This document shows, piece after piece, positions 17,458 to 28,082 of a DNA stretch of 64,000 nt; the stretch's first letter is position 1, and every line of letters starts with the position of its first letter. The notes beneath the pieces were generated by a model. It worked only from the letters and a program-made list of their open reading frames with translations. It had not been told where the DNA came from and made no database searches. The DNA is taken from contig JADJNZ010000001.1 in NCBI GenBank assembly GCA_016714015.1, forward strand, positions 806,001 through 870,000, in the 5' to 3' direction. The translations under genes were made by a program, and so were the position numbers. Source of the DNA: Gemmatimonadota bacterium (GTDB taxonomy: Bacteria > Gemmatimonadota > Gemmatimonadetes > Gemmatimonadales > Gemmatimonadaceae).

Positions 17458-19009
17458 ATGAGTCAGAAGCGCCGCAGAAAGTCGTCGACACCGCGCGAAC
17501 CCGTGCCTTCGATGACTGGAATGATCACATCGGCCGATGCGATCAGCCGACGGGAGTTCGTGAAGAAGGGAGGAGCGCTCCTGGTCGTGGGTGGAGTCGG
17601 CGTGTCCGCTTGCGGGAATCCGACGACTACGGAGGAGGAGGGGCCGAAAGGACCCCTGAACGTGGTCGTGTCGGGTATTACCGGCTCGCCCGCGAACGGC
17701 GGAAGCGCCATCGCACACCGCACGGATGCTGCCGGGACGCCGCGTGTGATCGCCATTGGCACGAACGGATTCGGGACCGACCCATTGGTCCCGCACGGCG
17801 TACACCATCGCGTATACCGCTCCGCCGGGTTCAACGTCACCGGCACGAATCCGGTCACCGGCGTCTCCGGTCGCGGCGGGCGTCGGAGCCTGCGCCTTCA
17901 CCCGTCACCGATGGCGGCGGCGACGGGCACGGGTCGCGTGTCGTCGTCAACGGCCTTACGGGAGCGACGGCAGGGGCTCCGCGTCGGCACGTCTCACCAA
18001 TGGCACCGGCGCACTATACCGTGACGCTGTCGGTTCCGGCAACCAGGGCGTGAGCCGGGGCGACATGGCCGACCTTCCACCGGGTCGTACAACGTGACCT
18101 ACTCTCCGCCCGCGGGATTCCGCCGCGTGAACTCCGAGACGGCTCCGGTCGTCGTGTCCGTCACATCCGGCGCAACGACGAATGCGATCTTCGCCGCGGA
18201 AGCGATTCCCGCCGGAGGAAGCGCTTTGTTCTTTCTCGAACTGGGCCTCGGCCGCACTCGGCTCGGCGAACGCCTCGCGAAGCGACGGCGGGAAGTGGAA
18301 TCTCCTCGGCGGCTTCGGTCAGGAGGTCTTGAGTGCCGCGGGTCTTGATTTCCCATCCGCGAAGGTCTGCAAGTTCGTCGCAAACCGGTCGAACAACGGC
18401 TTCGCGCTCAATCGACACACCGGACTTCCCATCCCAGCAGTCGGATCGACCAGCTACTATCGCTGGTATGTCCGAATGACGTTCCCGGACCCCCTGGTCG
18501 GCAATGGCGATCATCCCTGGCAGGACGGCAACGCCGTCGGCGATTGCCACTATATCGTCGGCGTGCACTATGGGTCGGATGTCGGTCCGGCGCGCAACGG
18601 TCAGTGGCAGCTCGGCGTGACCATCCTCATCAATAACAACGGTGCGTTCAACAACGGCCCCTGGCTGGCCAAGCACCAGACCTACCGGATCGAGACCGCG
18701 TTGGCGCGCTGACGGCGACGACGTACGGTTTCAGATTCGCGTCTACGACACGGCGAACGCGTTGTTGTTCACCGAGGCGGATTTCCCGGCTGACTTTGGC
18801 GGTGGCGCGCTCGGCTCCCGCGGTCCTGGACTTTCCGGAACGTGAATAATCTCGACGGGTTCAACTGCGGGACCAATGACTTCAGAGACCGCCGGCAACG
18901 ACTGGTGGACGACGAGCTTCTACTATAGCTACCAGGAGTTGCTTCGCGATTCCGCGATGATCAGGGTTGGATCGGGGCGAAGCCGATCCCGGGCGAAAGT
19001 CTGACGTGA
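17458..19009 (+). pseudogene. Tat-exported lipoprotein with transthyretin-like repeats and a beta-sandwich domain (many frameshifts)
   Basis: The start is clear: a twin-arginine signal (ISRREFVKKGGALLVVGGVG) ending in a lipobox SACG. Fragments in different frames then show a repeated small beta-domain with the signatures YTIAYTAPPG, FNVTGTNPVTGVS and YNVTYSPPAGFRRV, similar to carboxypeptidase-regulatory or prealbumin-like repeats. The C-terminal half (RWYVRMTFPDPLVGNGDHPW, YRIETALR, FQIRVYDTANALLFTEADFP) resembles a LamG or concanavalin-type sandwich. The natural end appears to be GWIGAKPIPGESLT before TGA 19007-19009. I do not recognise the family. An envelope protein binding or modifying the polysaccharide is an inference from location and fold. 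Confidence 0.6.
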
Positions 19010-19085
19010 CCGGGGAACGTGACCGCGGTGCCGCAATGGATCGCATGCACGCGTGTAGAGTCGGCCCTCGGTCGCGGAGTCTGGC

Positions 19086-20110
19086 ATGAGGAAGTGGCTC
19101 GCTCCCGTCGGGGTCGTGCTTCTCGGTACCTGTGCTGGCCTCGTTGTCACGGAGCTGACGCTCAGAGCGTTCAGGCTCTATCCAGCCGAGGGTTGCCAAC
19201 CGTTACCGTGGCGGAGTACGAACGTGTGCCGGGCTTGTTCAGCCCGGCCGAGAGGTACTGTTGCAGCGCGTCGGCAAGCCGGCGTTCCACGTCCGTATCA
19301 ACTCTCTCGGGTATCGCGGCCCTGAGATCCCGCGAGAGAAGCCGCCCGGGGAGTACCGCGTCGTCATGATCGGCGACTCCTTCACCTTCGGGGACTACGT
19401 CGACGACCACGAGACGCTGCCGGCGAAGCTAGAGGAGGCCCTCCGCGCGGACTGCGCAGCCGTTCGCGCGATCAACGCAGGCGTGATGAACACGACGATC
19501 GACTCGCACGCGCAGATGGCGGAGCGCGCGCTGGCACTGGAGCCGGATCTCGTGGTGTTGACGTTCTACGAGAACGACGTCGATGACCTGAGGAATCCGA
19601 TGTGGCGGCGCAGTTCGCGCGCAATCGCGAGGCGAAGTCGCGATTTCCGATGTCGGTGCTCTACCCCGTGCTCCGGAACACCGCTGTCTGGAATCTGGCG
19701 CTTGCCGTCCGCGCGCGAAGGAACATGAGCCGCGCATTCGGACAGGACGCATCGGGTCCGGACGACGCGCGCCGGCTTCTCGCGCAGCGCGATACGCTAC
19801 GCGCGGCCTACGCCGACAGCCTCAAGCATCTGGCAGAGCGCCTGCGGGCGCGTCGCGTCCCCTTCGTGTTCGCGGCCTTCCCCGCCGTCAGCGAAATGGA
19901 CGGAACCAACGAGGATCCCAACAGGCAGGTCATGCTGGGGAGGCATCCTCTCTGGGCATCGCGACCGTCGACCTCCGACCAGCGCTCGAAGCGACGGGAC
20001 TCGGGGTGACCGGGATCTACCTTCTTCCGCTGGATGCGCACCCCCCAAGACCGATCGGACGCGACGGCGGCACGAGCGCTCTCGCCGGTGGGATCCGAGG
20101 ACTCCCCAGC
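19086..20110 (+). pseudogene. SGNH hydrolase-like membrane-anchored protein (several frameshifts)
   Basis: An N-terminal anchor (KWLAPVGVVLLGTCAGLVVTE) is followed, after a slip near 19200, by INSLGYRGPEIPREKPPGEY and the SGNH block VVMIGDSFTFGDYVDDHETL. The block III region reads VLTFYENDVDDL. After about 19600 the frame changes again (FPMSVLYPVLRNTAVWNLAL). After about 19950 another frame holds GIATVDLRPALEATG and LLPLDAHP with the likely catalytic Asp-His. The end near 20110 is approximate and collides with the convergent glycosyltransferase gene. Its family is the same as the proteins encoded at 24998-26167 and 45078-46229. Confidence 0.65.
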
Positions 20111-21259
20111 GGTCCGTGCCCGTCCTCGTTCGCGACGAATCAGCCGCGACAGGCCGCGCCGCGATAAGAGGGCCTCGTACGCGTCGGTCATCGCGCGAAT
20201 GGTGAACTCGCGCTCGGCACAGCAAGGCCGCCGAGCCGGGCCGTGTCCGAAAGGTCCTCGTCACTCAGCGGTCGCCTCAGGGCCCCTGCGAGTTCCTCCA
20301 CGCTTCCGGGAGTCACGAGCAAGGCATCGACCTCGTGAGAGGCGTCTCGAGATTCCCGACGATGCCGATGCGACGATGGCTCGCCTCGCGAACATCGCCT
20401 CGAGCACCGCAGTGGCATGCCTTCCCAGAGCGACGGCATGGCGGAAGACATCCGCGGCAGCCCGCAGATTCGCGCCGTCCAGGCGGTGACCGAGCAGATG
20501 CACGCGATCGGAGAGCCCCAGCTTCTCCGCCTGCGCCGTGAGGCTGCTCCGCTCCACGCCCTCCCCGGCGATCAGCAACCGCCACGGCGGCACCGATCGT
20601 TCGCCTTCTAGTCGCGCGAGCGCGTCGATGAGCACCGCGTGTCCCTTCCGGACGACGAGGCTGCCGATCGCGAGGATGATCAGCTCCTCGGCGGGATCCC
20701 CATCTCCGCCGCGCATCCGAGCCGCATCCCCTGTCCCGAGGGGATGCCGTTGGGAACGACCACCACCGCTCCGCAGGCGGTCGAGCCGCTCCTCTGGATG
20801 GGCGCCCGTGTGCTTCGAGACGGCCACCACCGCGTCACTGTTCCGGAACGCCCAGCGAAGCGCCACCGCTTGTGCCAGCGCGCCGTCATGTGCTGGTCCG
20901 CATGCAGCGTGATTACGTGAGGGCAACCCAGCCCTCGGGCGACGAGGTCCCGTAGTACGCCATCACGAACTCATGGCTGTGAATGGCATTGACTCCCCGT
21001 GCGCGAAGCGCCGCCGACAAGTTCCGGACCAACGCGCGATTCAGCATTCCTCGGCCCAGTATCTCACCGGATCGAACCCGGCGGACTCGAGCGCGCCCCC
21101 AGACCAGCCAGCCGGGCCGTGCGGGATCACCGGGTGCACCGCATGACCGCGCGAGCGCAGTTCTTCAGCGAGCTGAAGCACCACCATCTCCGCACCGCCG
21201 AGCCCGACCGATTCGATCATCATCGCGATCGAGAGCCGGGGAAAGTCAGATCTCGTCAT
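20060..21259 (-). pseudogene. Glycosyltransferase family 4 (several frameshifts)
   Basis: ATG at 21259 opens RLSIAMMIESVGLGGAEMVV, the GT4 N-terminal GGAE signature. After about 21040 the text continues in other frames: VNAIHSHEFVMAYYGTSSPE, then FRNSDAVVAVSKHTG, IILAIGSLVVRKGHAVLIDA and WRLLIAGEGVERSSL, and a C-terminus around YEALLSRRGLSRLIRRERGR. The expected acceptor motif region near 20420 is also disturbed. The left end is approximate. The start overlaps the stop of the deacetylase gene as ATGA, so it is the last gene of the long minus-strand operon. Confidence 0.68.
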
Positions 21260-22053
21260 GACCGGTCCACCAGATTGAGGAATCGACGGCGAACCCGCTC
21301 GTAGCGGCTGGCGCCCATGAAGCTCCGCAGGTTCCGCAGTACCGACTCGCGTGCGCGATTCGAGACTCCCAGCAACGGGTCGGCGTTGATGAACCGCTTC
21401 GCGTCCGCGACGCTGATGTTCCCTCGCACTGTGCACCGTCGCACGAACAGGCGCGGATCGGCGTCGTCCGCGTTCAGTCCCCAACGCGTGCCGACCGCCG
21501 TCGTGTACCCGCAGTCCCAGATCAGCGACCGTAGTCGCCGCTGAGGCGCGTCCCCGCCCGGGAAGGCGATCTCGTGCGTCTCCTTCCCGAGCTCGCGGTC
21601 GAGCCGCGCCTTCGATTCCGTCAACTCCTGCCGCAGGGCTTGCTCGCCAAGTTCGGACAAGAAGGGATGCGAGCGCGTGTGCGACTGGATCGACATGCCA
21701 GCATCGCGCGCCGCTCGCAGATCGTCCCAGCTCATGAACCCCGGACGACCGATCCACTCGGTGCACACGTATATCGTCGCCGACATGTCGCGAGCGCGCA
21801 GCGCCGGCACGGCCTGCTCATACTGCCCGCGGTTGGCGTCGTCGAACGTGATCGCGACGCGTCGCGTTCCGGGTCGCACTCGCGCCTCGGCGAGCGAGCA
21901 GCCACGGTAGCCCTGCTCGAGGATCGTGTCGAGCATCCGCTCGAACATCGCCGTCGGGGTCGAGAAGCGCGTCGGTCCTCCCCCCGCCGCTCGCGTCCGC
22001 GGCTCGACGTCGTGATAGCACAGCACGACGTACTGGTCGGCGCGGGACGTCAT
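21256..22053 (-). CDS. Polysaccharide deacetylase (NodB homology)
   Basis: A compact 265-residue carbohydrate esterase 4 protein. Motif 1 reads AITFDDANRGQYE (TFDD holds the catalytic base and metal-binding Asp), motif 2 is SHTRSHPFLSEL (H-x3-H metal site), and the later block EIAFPGGDAPQ fits motif 3. The N-terminal YVVLCYHDVEP is typical of polysaccharide-locus deacetylases. No signal peptide is visible, so the site of action is not settled. It probably removes N- or O-acetyl groups from a glycan or its precursor. Both ends overlap neighbours by 4 bases or fewer, showing tight translational coupling. Confidence 0.85.
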   Translation of the reverse strand: MTSRADQYVVLCYHDVEPRTRAAGGGPTRFSTPTAMFERMLDTILEQGYRGCSLAEARVRPGTRRVAITFDDANRGQYEQAVPALRARDMSATIYVCTEWIGRPGFMSWDDLRAARDAGMSIQSHTRSHPFLSELGEQALRQELTESKARLDRELGKETHEIAFPGGDAPQRRLRSLIWDCGYTTAVGTRWGLNADDADPRLFVRRCTVRGNISVADAKRFINADPLLGVSNRARESVLRNLRSFMGASRYERVRRRFLNLVDRS

Positions 22054-23258
22054 GCGACACCCCCGGATCCCGCGTGCGCCAGCTCGGACCAGCGGGCGAC
22101 CAGTCGTTCGCCGAGCACCGTCGCTCCATGCCGAGCGTCCACTGCACGCCGCAGGGCGGCTCGGGCGCTCGCGTCGGGCGGTGCGGCGAGTCGGCGAACA
22201 CACGCGTCCGCGAACGACGTGGGCTCGTCCGCGCGATCGAGCGCCGGGAGATCGTGCCCTTCGGCGCCGATGGTGGTCGCGACGACCGGGCAGCCGAGCG
22301 CGAGACTTTCCGGGATCTTGATCCGCACCCCGCCGCCCTGCAGCAGCGGTGCGAGCGTCACCCAGCTCGTCGCGAAGAGTTCGCGGGCGTCACCTCCATC
22401 CGGGAGGATATCGATCGCCGGGTGTCCGACGAGCCACGGCTGCTCCGCCGCACCGCGCGCGAGCACGACAAGCCGCGCGTCCGGTCTCCCAGCGAGCACG
22501 AGCGGCAGGCACTCCTGCACGAACCAGCGCAGTCCCACGAGGTTCGGCGCCCAGTCCAGTCCTCCCGCGAAGCCGATTGTTGGAGTCGAGGCGCGCGGAT
22601 GCGACGAGAGCGCATCATAACGGTCGAGGAGCAAGGAGCACGGGAACAGCTCGGCCCGCGCCGCTCCTGCGTGCCGATGGATCCAGTCCAGATCGCCCTG
22701 CGAGATGCATAGCGTGAGATCGCACGCCTCCGCCGCCCTCGCCTCCGCTCGCGCCATGAAGCCCACGAGTACGCGGGCCAACGGTCCCTTCATCGCGAGC
22801 CTCCGCTCGAGCAGCAACGCCTCGTGATTGTGCGACCGATAGACCAGAGGGGCACGGAATGCGCGCGCGAGGGCGATCCCGATGTCAACGAGCGGAAGAT
22901 GCTCCACATGCACGACGGTCGGGCGGAAGCCGCGAGCACGAGTCGTCTGCTCCACGAGTGCGGCGACTCGTGCGTTGTCGAACCGCAGCCGCATGGGTGT
23001 CGACCCCGTGGCCAGTGCCTTGGCGATGGACACCCATTTCGGCACGCCTTCGAGCCCGAGCTGGGTTCCCTCCAGACCCGCCGGTGCGTCCGAGCGGTAG
23101 CCGGTCGGCGGACGCCGCAGGAAGATCGGCAGGACGTCCGCCCCGCCGACGCGCGCGAGGCCATGCAGGAGATCGGCGGTGATCACACTGGCGCCGTTCT
23201 CGCGGCACCAGGGTTCGACCGGCGCCACGAAGAGGACGCGGGGACGATTGGGACTCAT
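22050..23258 (-). CDS. Glycosyltransferase family 4, exosortase-locus (TIGR03087-like) type
   Basis: A 402-residue GT-B glycosyltransferase. It begins RVLFVAPVEPWCRENGASVI and has the central linker VVHVEHLPLVDIGIAL, the Rossmann block IGFAGGLDWAPNLVGLRWFV and the C-terminal donor block LAPLLQGGGVRIKIPESLAL. Together these resemble the Stp1-type sugar transferase family that accompanies PEP-CTERM polysaccharide genes. The reading frame is intact although neighbours on both sides are broken. ATG at 23258 overlaps the stop of the preceding gene as ATGA. It is likely a cytoplasmic enzyme extending the lipid-linked repeat unit. Confidence 0.86.
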   Translation of the reverse strand: MSPNRPRVLFVAPVEPWCRENGASVITADLLHGLARVGGADVLPIFLRRPPTGYRSDAPAGLEGTQLGLEGVPKWVSIAKALATGSTPMRLRFDNARVAALVEQTTRARGFRPTVVHVEHLPLVDIGIALARAFRAPLVYRSHNHEALLLERRLAMKGPLARVLVGFMARAEARAAEACDLTLCISQGDLDWIHRHAGAARAELFPCSLLLDRYDALSSHPRASTPTIGFAGGLDWAPNLVGLRWFVQECLPLVLAGRPDARLVVLARGAAEQPWLVGHPAIDILPDGGDARELFATSWVTLAPLLQGGGVRIKIPESLALGCPVVATTIGAEGHDLPALDRADEPTSFADACVRRLAAPPDASARAALRRAVDARHGATVLGERLVARWSELAHAGSGGVA

Positions 23259-25001
23259 GGGAGAGCGTCGGACTTGAGGAAGTGCTTCCGCGCGAGCGCG
23301 AGGTCGAGCGCGAAGGTCAGCGTGTCGTAGTGATCGTGCGTTCCCGAGAAGTGCTCGCTGGCGAGCGCGTCGAGCGCTCGCGACTCGAACAGGCCCGAGT
23401 GACGGAGGTCGGCCGCGCCGAGGGAATCCATCGTGTAGTCGCGCAGCCGCTCGCGAAGCCACCGACGGGACTCGCGGAAGTCATGCAGCGCCGGCAGGCC
23501 GCTCCAGCTCAACGGGCGGCGCAGGACTCCCGCATCCAGGCCCTTCGCCCGGGCCGCCATCCCCGCGAACGTCGCCACACCCATCCCGAGCCCGACGACG
23601 GAGACGCCCCCGCGAGGCCGCCATCCCAGTTGATGGGCACCGATGCGGCCACTCCGCCGCGCGAGGAGATGAGCGAGCGTTGGAACGAGTGAATCTCGGG
23701 CTCACCGACGAAACGGTGCTTCAGGTCGCGCAGGCGCAGCCTGAACTTCGAGCGCGCCGGCGTGGCGTGAGTCTCCTCCGGCCGATGCGCCAACGTCTCG
23801 ATGAGCGCGCGATCGGCATACGGACTCTGCTGCAGCGCGAAGTGGCTTCCGACCCCGAAGTTCGGCAGGAGCGTGAATGGCACCTCCTGCTGGAGGATGA
23901 ACTCGATCGATTCGCGCGGTCCGCGCGCGAGCGCCGCGAGCAGCCAGTGATCGCGCGGCGGACCGTCACCTCGCAGCGCAGGCGCGAGCAGGTCGAGACG
24001 TGCACCACGCACCGAGACGCCCTCGGTCCCTCCGCGGCCGACCTGATTCGAGGTTGCCCGAGAGCCGGGAGGCGAATCCACCGCCGATCGTGCGGTAGAG
24101 GTACACCTCCGGCGCCTGGTTGAGCGACTCGAGGCCGCCCGAGAGGCGGCTGGCCGACTCGACGTGGGCCGGCAGATCCCGTTCGAACGGCTCGCCGAAG
24201 GTGACGTCCACGTGGCGCACCCCGTACGCCGCGCTCAGGCGTGCGGCGATTCGCGCGTCGAGCGACGGCCGCGTGCCCGTCATCGTTGCCGTGGGGATAA
24301 GGCGACCATGCGCAGCGAGCTCGGCGAAGACGGCGCGCGTGTCGAGTCCGGCGGTGAGGGAGAGGAAGCTTCTGGAGACGTCGATCCGCGAGAGTGCCGC
24401 GACGAAGGCGTCCCGCTGCGCCTCGATGAAGTCGGCCCACGACCAGGGCGCGCTGCTCGGCATGCTCCAGATGCGGCGCTCCACACAGGTACCCGCGGCG
24501 CCGAGCTCGAGCCGGGAACCGCCCGGCAGGAGCCGCACGTCCTTGAACAGCGTCCGGTGCCCGACAGGATGACCGAAAGTCGCATGTTCGACGACGCCGA
24601 GCGGATCGAAGTCGAGTCGCACCCCAGGAACCTTCACGAGGGCGTGGATCGACGACGCCACGACCGTGCGGCCACGCGAAGTGTGGCAATACACTGGCGG
24701 AAGCCCGACGATGCTCGTCGTGACCGCGAGCGCACGCGACGCGGCGTCGTGTCGCACGCTGACGGCATTCGCCATCGGCTGATCGGGATTCGCATCATCG
24801 AACGCCGCCGAGTCACCGAGAAAGAGCCGCGGTGCGGCATCGCCGGACAAAGGCCTCGGCGGGTGCCGCGTCGGGATCACGGGGCACCCATGCCATGGCC
24901 AGCGTTCCTCCGCGCCAGTGCCGCCAGCGTTCACTCGTGACCGCGGGAAACGGCGGTTCCCCCGGCTGCACCTGCCACGCGATGAAGTCGCGAACGTTCA
25001 T
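23255..25001 (-). pseudogene. Asparagine-synthase-like protein without the glutaminase cysteine (frameshifts)
   Basis: The protein starts MNVRDFIAWQVQPGEPPF, so it lacks the N-terminal Cys2 needed for glutamine hydrolysis. An AsnB-like N-domain follows (RLFLGDSAAFDDANPDQPMA, FKDVRLLPGGSRLELG). The synthetase domain has SLTAGLDTRAVFAELAA in place of the PP-loop SGGLDS. Frame breaks occur near 24860, 24060 and 23620; downstream pieces include RESIEFILQQEVPFTLLPNF and LSWSGLPALHDFRESRR. Such glutaminase-less relatives form amide bonds or activate carboxylates in other pathways. Here a role in modifying a uronic-acid-containing glycan is only a guess. Confidence 0.65.
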
Positions 25002-26167
25002 GGACGGCCCAGCGCCTTGGTTGCGGCCGGTACGACCAGCGATGACAGCACGCGATGGCCCTCGGGACTCAGGTGTTGGTCAACGGTCCCGAAGAGCTTC
25101 GGCCCGACCGGACGCGCAGACCGGAATGCGGCCAACGCGTCGAGCACGTGCAGCGATTCCGCGGCGAAGGTGGTGGCGAGCTCGCGGGTCGGCTGGTCGA
25201 GGTCGACGAGCGACGAGTCAATGCCGAATCCTTCGAGGTACCGCTGGAAATCCTCCTCGTAGACCTGGATCCGCTCGGGGATGATGACGAACAGCGTCGG
25301 AGTGCCCAGCGCTCGCGCGGTATCGGCGAGAGCCCGCGAGACCTCAGCGGTGGTCCGCCAGCGGACCGAGGTCGCCTCCGATCGGCGGAACTCGAGCGGC
25401 AGGTAGTCGGCCGTCACACCAAGCCGCATCCGGAGTCCGGCGAACTGGTTCTTGAGGAGGATGAACAGGTGCGAGCGCTTCTCGAGGCCGTCATTGACGG
25501 GGGCGAGGAGCGCATCAATGACCTCGCGGGCTGCGAGCGAGCGCGGGAAGCGCAACGCGTGGGTGGCGACGGGCGTCCGAGGCGGGAAGTACTCGCGGCG
25601 CTGACTGATCGCGTCGTTTCCGGCGAAGATCGTCACGATCACGAGATCGACGCTATCGCGCCCGAGGAGCTGGCGCGCGCGGATCAGGTAGTTGTTCGGG
25701 CTCCAATCGGAGACTCCCGCATTCCGCACGACCACGTCGCGCCCGAGCGCCTCCGAGAGTCCCCGCTCGATGAGATGCGCGTACGACTGCTCATACTCCA
25801 CCTGGATCGCCTCGGCGAACGAATCCCCGATCAGCAGCACCCGGACCGGCGCGTCCCGCCGCCCCGCCTCGCCGACGCGGAAGCCCTCGGCGTCGGTGTA
25901 GACATGCACCGTCCGCTCGCCCGTGTTGACCGTCGTCGAGACGTTCGGCCGCAGCCGGTGGCCGATTGTGTCCGCCGGCATCCAGAGGTCCTCCCGCAGG
26001 ATGATCAGCTGCTGCGGCTTCACCAGCCGCACCGCCAGCTCGCCGACGCCGAGGGCGAAGACCCCGGAGACCGCCAGCACGAACAGGGGCGCGAGCAAGC
26101 GCACGAGCAAGCGCGGCTTGGGTGAGGGCTCGGCGGCGGACGATGGTGTCGCGTCGGGTCCGGTCAT
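24998..26167 (-). CDS. SGNH hydrolase-like membrane-anchored protein
   Basis: The 389-residue protein has a Pro-rich cytoplasmic start, one membrane anchor (residues 20-45) and an extracytoplasmic SGNH domain. Block I is VRVLLIGDSFAEAIQVEYEQ (Ser116), block III is VTIFAGNDAI, and the catalytic Asp-His lies in GTVDQHLSPEGH (Asp363, His365). The domain order equals that of polysaccharide O-acetyl-modifying SGNH proteins. It is one of several copies in the window. The stop overlaps the next gene and the start overlaps AsnB as ATGA, so it belongs to the carbamoyltransferase-led operon. Confidence 0.82.
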   Translation of the reverse strand: MTGPDATPSSAAEPSPKPRLLVRLLAPLFVLAVSGVFALGVGELAVRLVKPQQLIILREDLWMPADTIGHRLRPNVSTTVNTGERTVHVYTDAEGFRVGEAGRRDAPVRVLLIGDSFAEAIQVEYEQSYAHLIERGLSEALGRDVVVRNAGVSDWSPNNYLIRARQLLGRDSVDLVIVTIFAGNDAISQRREYFPPRTPVATHALRFPRSLAAREVIDALLAPVNDGLEKRSHLFILLKNQFAGLRMRLGVTADYLPLEFRRSEATSVRWRTTAEVSRALADTARALGTPTLFVIIPERIQVYEEDFQRYLEGFGIDSSLVDLDQPTRELATTFAAESLHVLDALAAFRSARPVGPKLFGTVDQHLSPEGHRVLSSLVVPAATKALGRP

Positions 26168-28080
26168 GCGCGTGTGGGGAAGTAGGTCTCCGAGGACGGC
26201 GGCGCCGTCTCCACCCAGCCTCTATGCCAGGTGCTGAAGCAGAGCAGCGCCCAGAGGACGCCCTCGTGATTCTGGCGATGCTCGGCGTGCTCACGCCGGA
26301 GGCGGTCCACCGCGTCCGGATCGAAGAACCCCAGGCGCCGCAGGCGATCCGGCGCGAGCTCGTCCGCGAGCACGTCCTTGAGTTCATGCCGCAACCACTG
26401 CGCCGTCGGCCCCACGAAGCCGCGCTTGGGCGCCGAGAAGTGCTCGGCCGGCAGTCGCGGCGCCAGGGCCTTTCGCAACAGCTGCTTCGGACGCATCAGG
26501 CCAACGCGGACGTGGTCGGGGAGCGTGAAGAGGTCCTCGACGAGTTCATGGTCGACGAACGGCACGCGCAACTCGAGCGAATGCGCCATCGACAGGCGGT
26601 CCGCCAGGTGCAGCAGGTCGTCCGGCAGATAGGTCTTGTAGTCGAGATAGAGCGCCGGGCGGATGAGACCGTCGGTCGGGGCGCTCGCGCCGTGTCGCTC
26701 GAAGGTCGCCGCCGTGAAGCTCGCGCCCATCTGATCCGCGATCCCGCGCGTGAAGAGCGCCGTCGCCCCGAGCTTGTCCTGCAGGCTCAGGTAGCGCGAG
26801 GCCAGCGACCCGCCTGACGACCGCAGGAAGCGCTTGATGCGCGCCGTCCCGAGGGCGCCGTCCCGTGGCTCCGGCATCCGGTCGCCGAGCGCGCTGGCGC
26901 CGCGACGCAGGGCGCCGGGCAGCTTCTGCCACATCCCCGCCGCGGCGAGCGCGAAGTGCCGACGGTAGCCGGCGAAGAGTTCGTCCCCGCCGGTGCCGAC
27001 GAGGGCGACCTTGTAGTCCTTCGCCACGCGTTGACAGAGGAGCCAGGTCGGGACCGCCGACTCGTCCGCGTGCGGCTCATCGAGCGAATGGACGATCGGC
27101 TCCAGGATGTTCCGGATGTCGGGATCGACGTCGACGACGGTGAGCCTGAGGCCGTAGCGGTCCGTGAGGAGCTTCGCGAGACCGGACTCGTCGGCACGTT
27201 CGGCCCCGGTGCCCGTGTAGCGCACCGTGTAGGCGTGCGCCTTCTCCCCGGCGAGCGCCATGCTCGTGACCACGGCGGACGAATCGAGGCCGCCGCTCAG
27301 GAAGGCCGCGACGGGCACGTCGGCCTCGAGATGCGCCTTCACCGATTCATCGAACTTGACCCGCACCCGCTCCTCGGCCTGCGCGCGCGACCGCGCGTGC
27401 GTGGTCGGGACATCCCAGTACTTCCGGATGACCGGGTCATGCCCGGGCCGCCACGTGAGGCTGTGGCCCGGCTCGAGCTTGCGCACCGCCTTGAACGGCG
27501 TCCGCGGCGCGGGCACGTAGCCGACGCGGAAGAGCCCTTCGAGCGCCTCCCAGTCGAGCGGACCGCTGGCGAGACCGACGGCATGCAGCGCCTTGAGCTC
27601 GGACGCGAATGCGATCCCCCACGGGGCCTCGTGGAGGTACATCGGCTTGATGCCGAACCGGTCGCGGGCGATCAGGAGCGTGCCGCGCTTGGCGTCCCAG
27701 ATGGCGAAGCCGAACATCCCGCGGAGCTTCTCGACGCAGCGCTCGCCCATCTCCTCGTAGAGATGGACGATCGTCTCCGTGTCGCTGTGCGTCCGCATCA
27801 CATGCCCGCGCGCGATGAGACCGTCCCGCAACTCGCGGTAGTTGTAGATCTCGCCATTGAAGACGATGGCGACCGAGCCGTCCTCGTTGAACACCGGCTG
27901 GTGCCCACCCGAGAGGTCGATGATGCTCAGCCGGCGCATGCCGAGTCCGACGGGACCGTCGACGTGCACGCCCTCGTCGTCCGGCCCGCGGTGGCGGATC
28001 GCATCGCACATCCGGCGCACGGTGGCCGGATCTGCGGGACGCTGGCGGTCCCGGAACGCGAACCCGACGATGCCGCACAT
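26164..28080 (-). CDS. asnB: Glutamine-hydrolysing asparagine synthase, exosortase-locus amidotransferase type
   Basis: A full-length 638-residue class II glutamine amidotransferase. The start MCGIVGFAF exposes the catalytic Cys2. RHRGPDDEGVHVDGPVGLG and FNGEIYNYRELRDGL form the glutaminase domain. The ATP pyrophosphatase domain has VAAFLSGGLDSSAVVTSMAL and GTGGDELFAGYRRHF. Biochemically this class makes asparagine from aspartate; the subtype at PEP-CTERM polysaccharide loci (TIGR03108-like) is thought to amidate a sugar or other acid. It overlaps the SGNH gene and starts 2 bases after the flippase stop. The frame is intact. Confidence 0.88.
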   Translation of the reverse strand: MCGIVGFAFRDRQRPADPATVRRMCDAIRHRGPDDEGVHVDGPVGLGMRRLSIIDLSGGHQPVFNEDGSVAIVFNGEIYNYRELRDGLIARGHVMRTHSDTETIVHLYEEMGERCVEKLRGMFGFAIWDAKRGTLLIARDRFGIKPMYLHEAPWGIAFASELKALHAVGLASGPLDWEALEGLFRVGYVPAPRTPFKAVRKLEPGHSLTWRPGHDPVIRKYWDVPTTHARSRAQAEERVRVKFDESVKAHLEADVPVAAFLSGGLDSSAVVTSMALAGEKAHAYTVRYTGTGAERADESGLAKLLTDRYGLRLTVVDVDPDIRNILEPIVHSLDEPHADESAVPTWLLCQRVAKDYKVALVGTGGDELFAGYRRHFALAAAGMWQKLPGALRRGASALGDRMPEPRDGALGTARIKRFLRSSGGSLASRYLSLQDKLGATALFTRGIADQMGASFTAATFERHGASAPTDGLIRPALYLDYKTYLPDDLLHLADRLSMAHSLELRVPFVDHELVEDLFTLPDHVRVGLMRPKQLLRKALAPRLPAEHFSAPKRGFVGPTAQWLRHELKDVLADELAPDRLRRLGFFDPDAVDRLRREHAEHRQNHEGVLWALLCFSTWHRGWVETAPPSSETYFPTRA

Positions 28081-28082
28081 GG

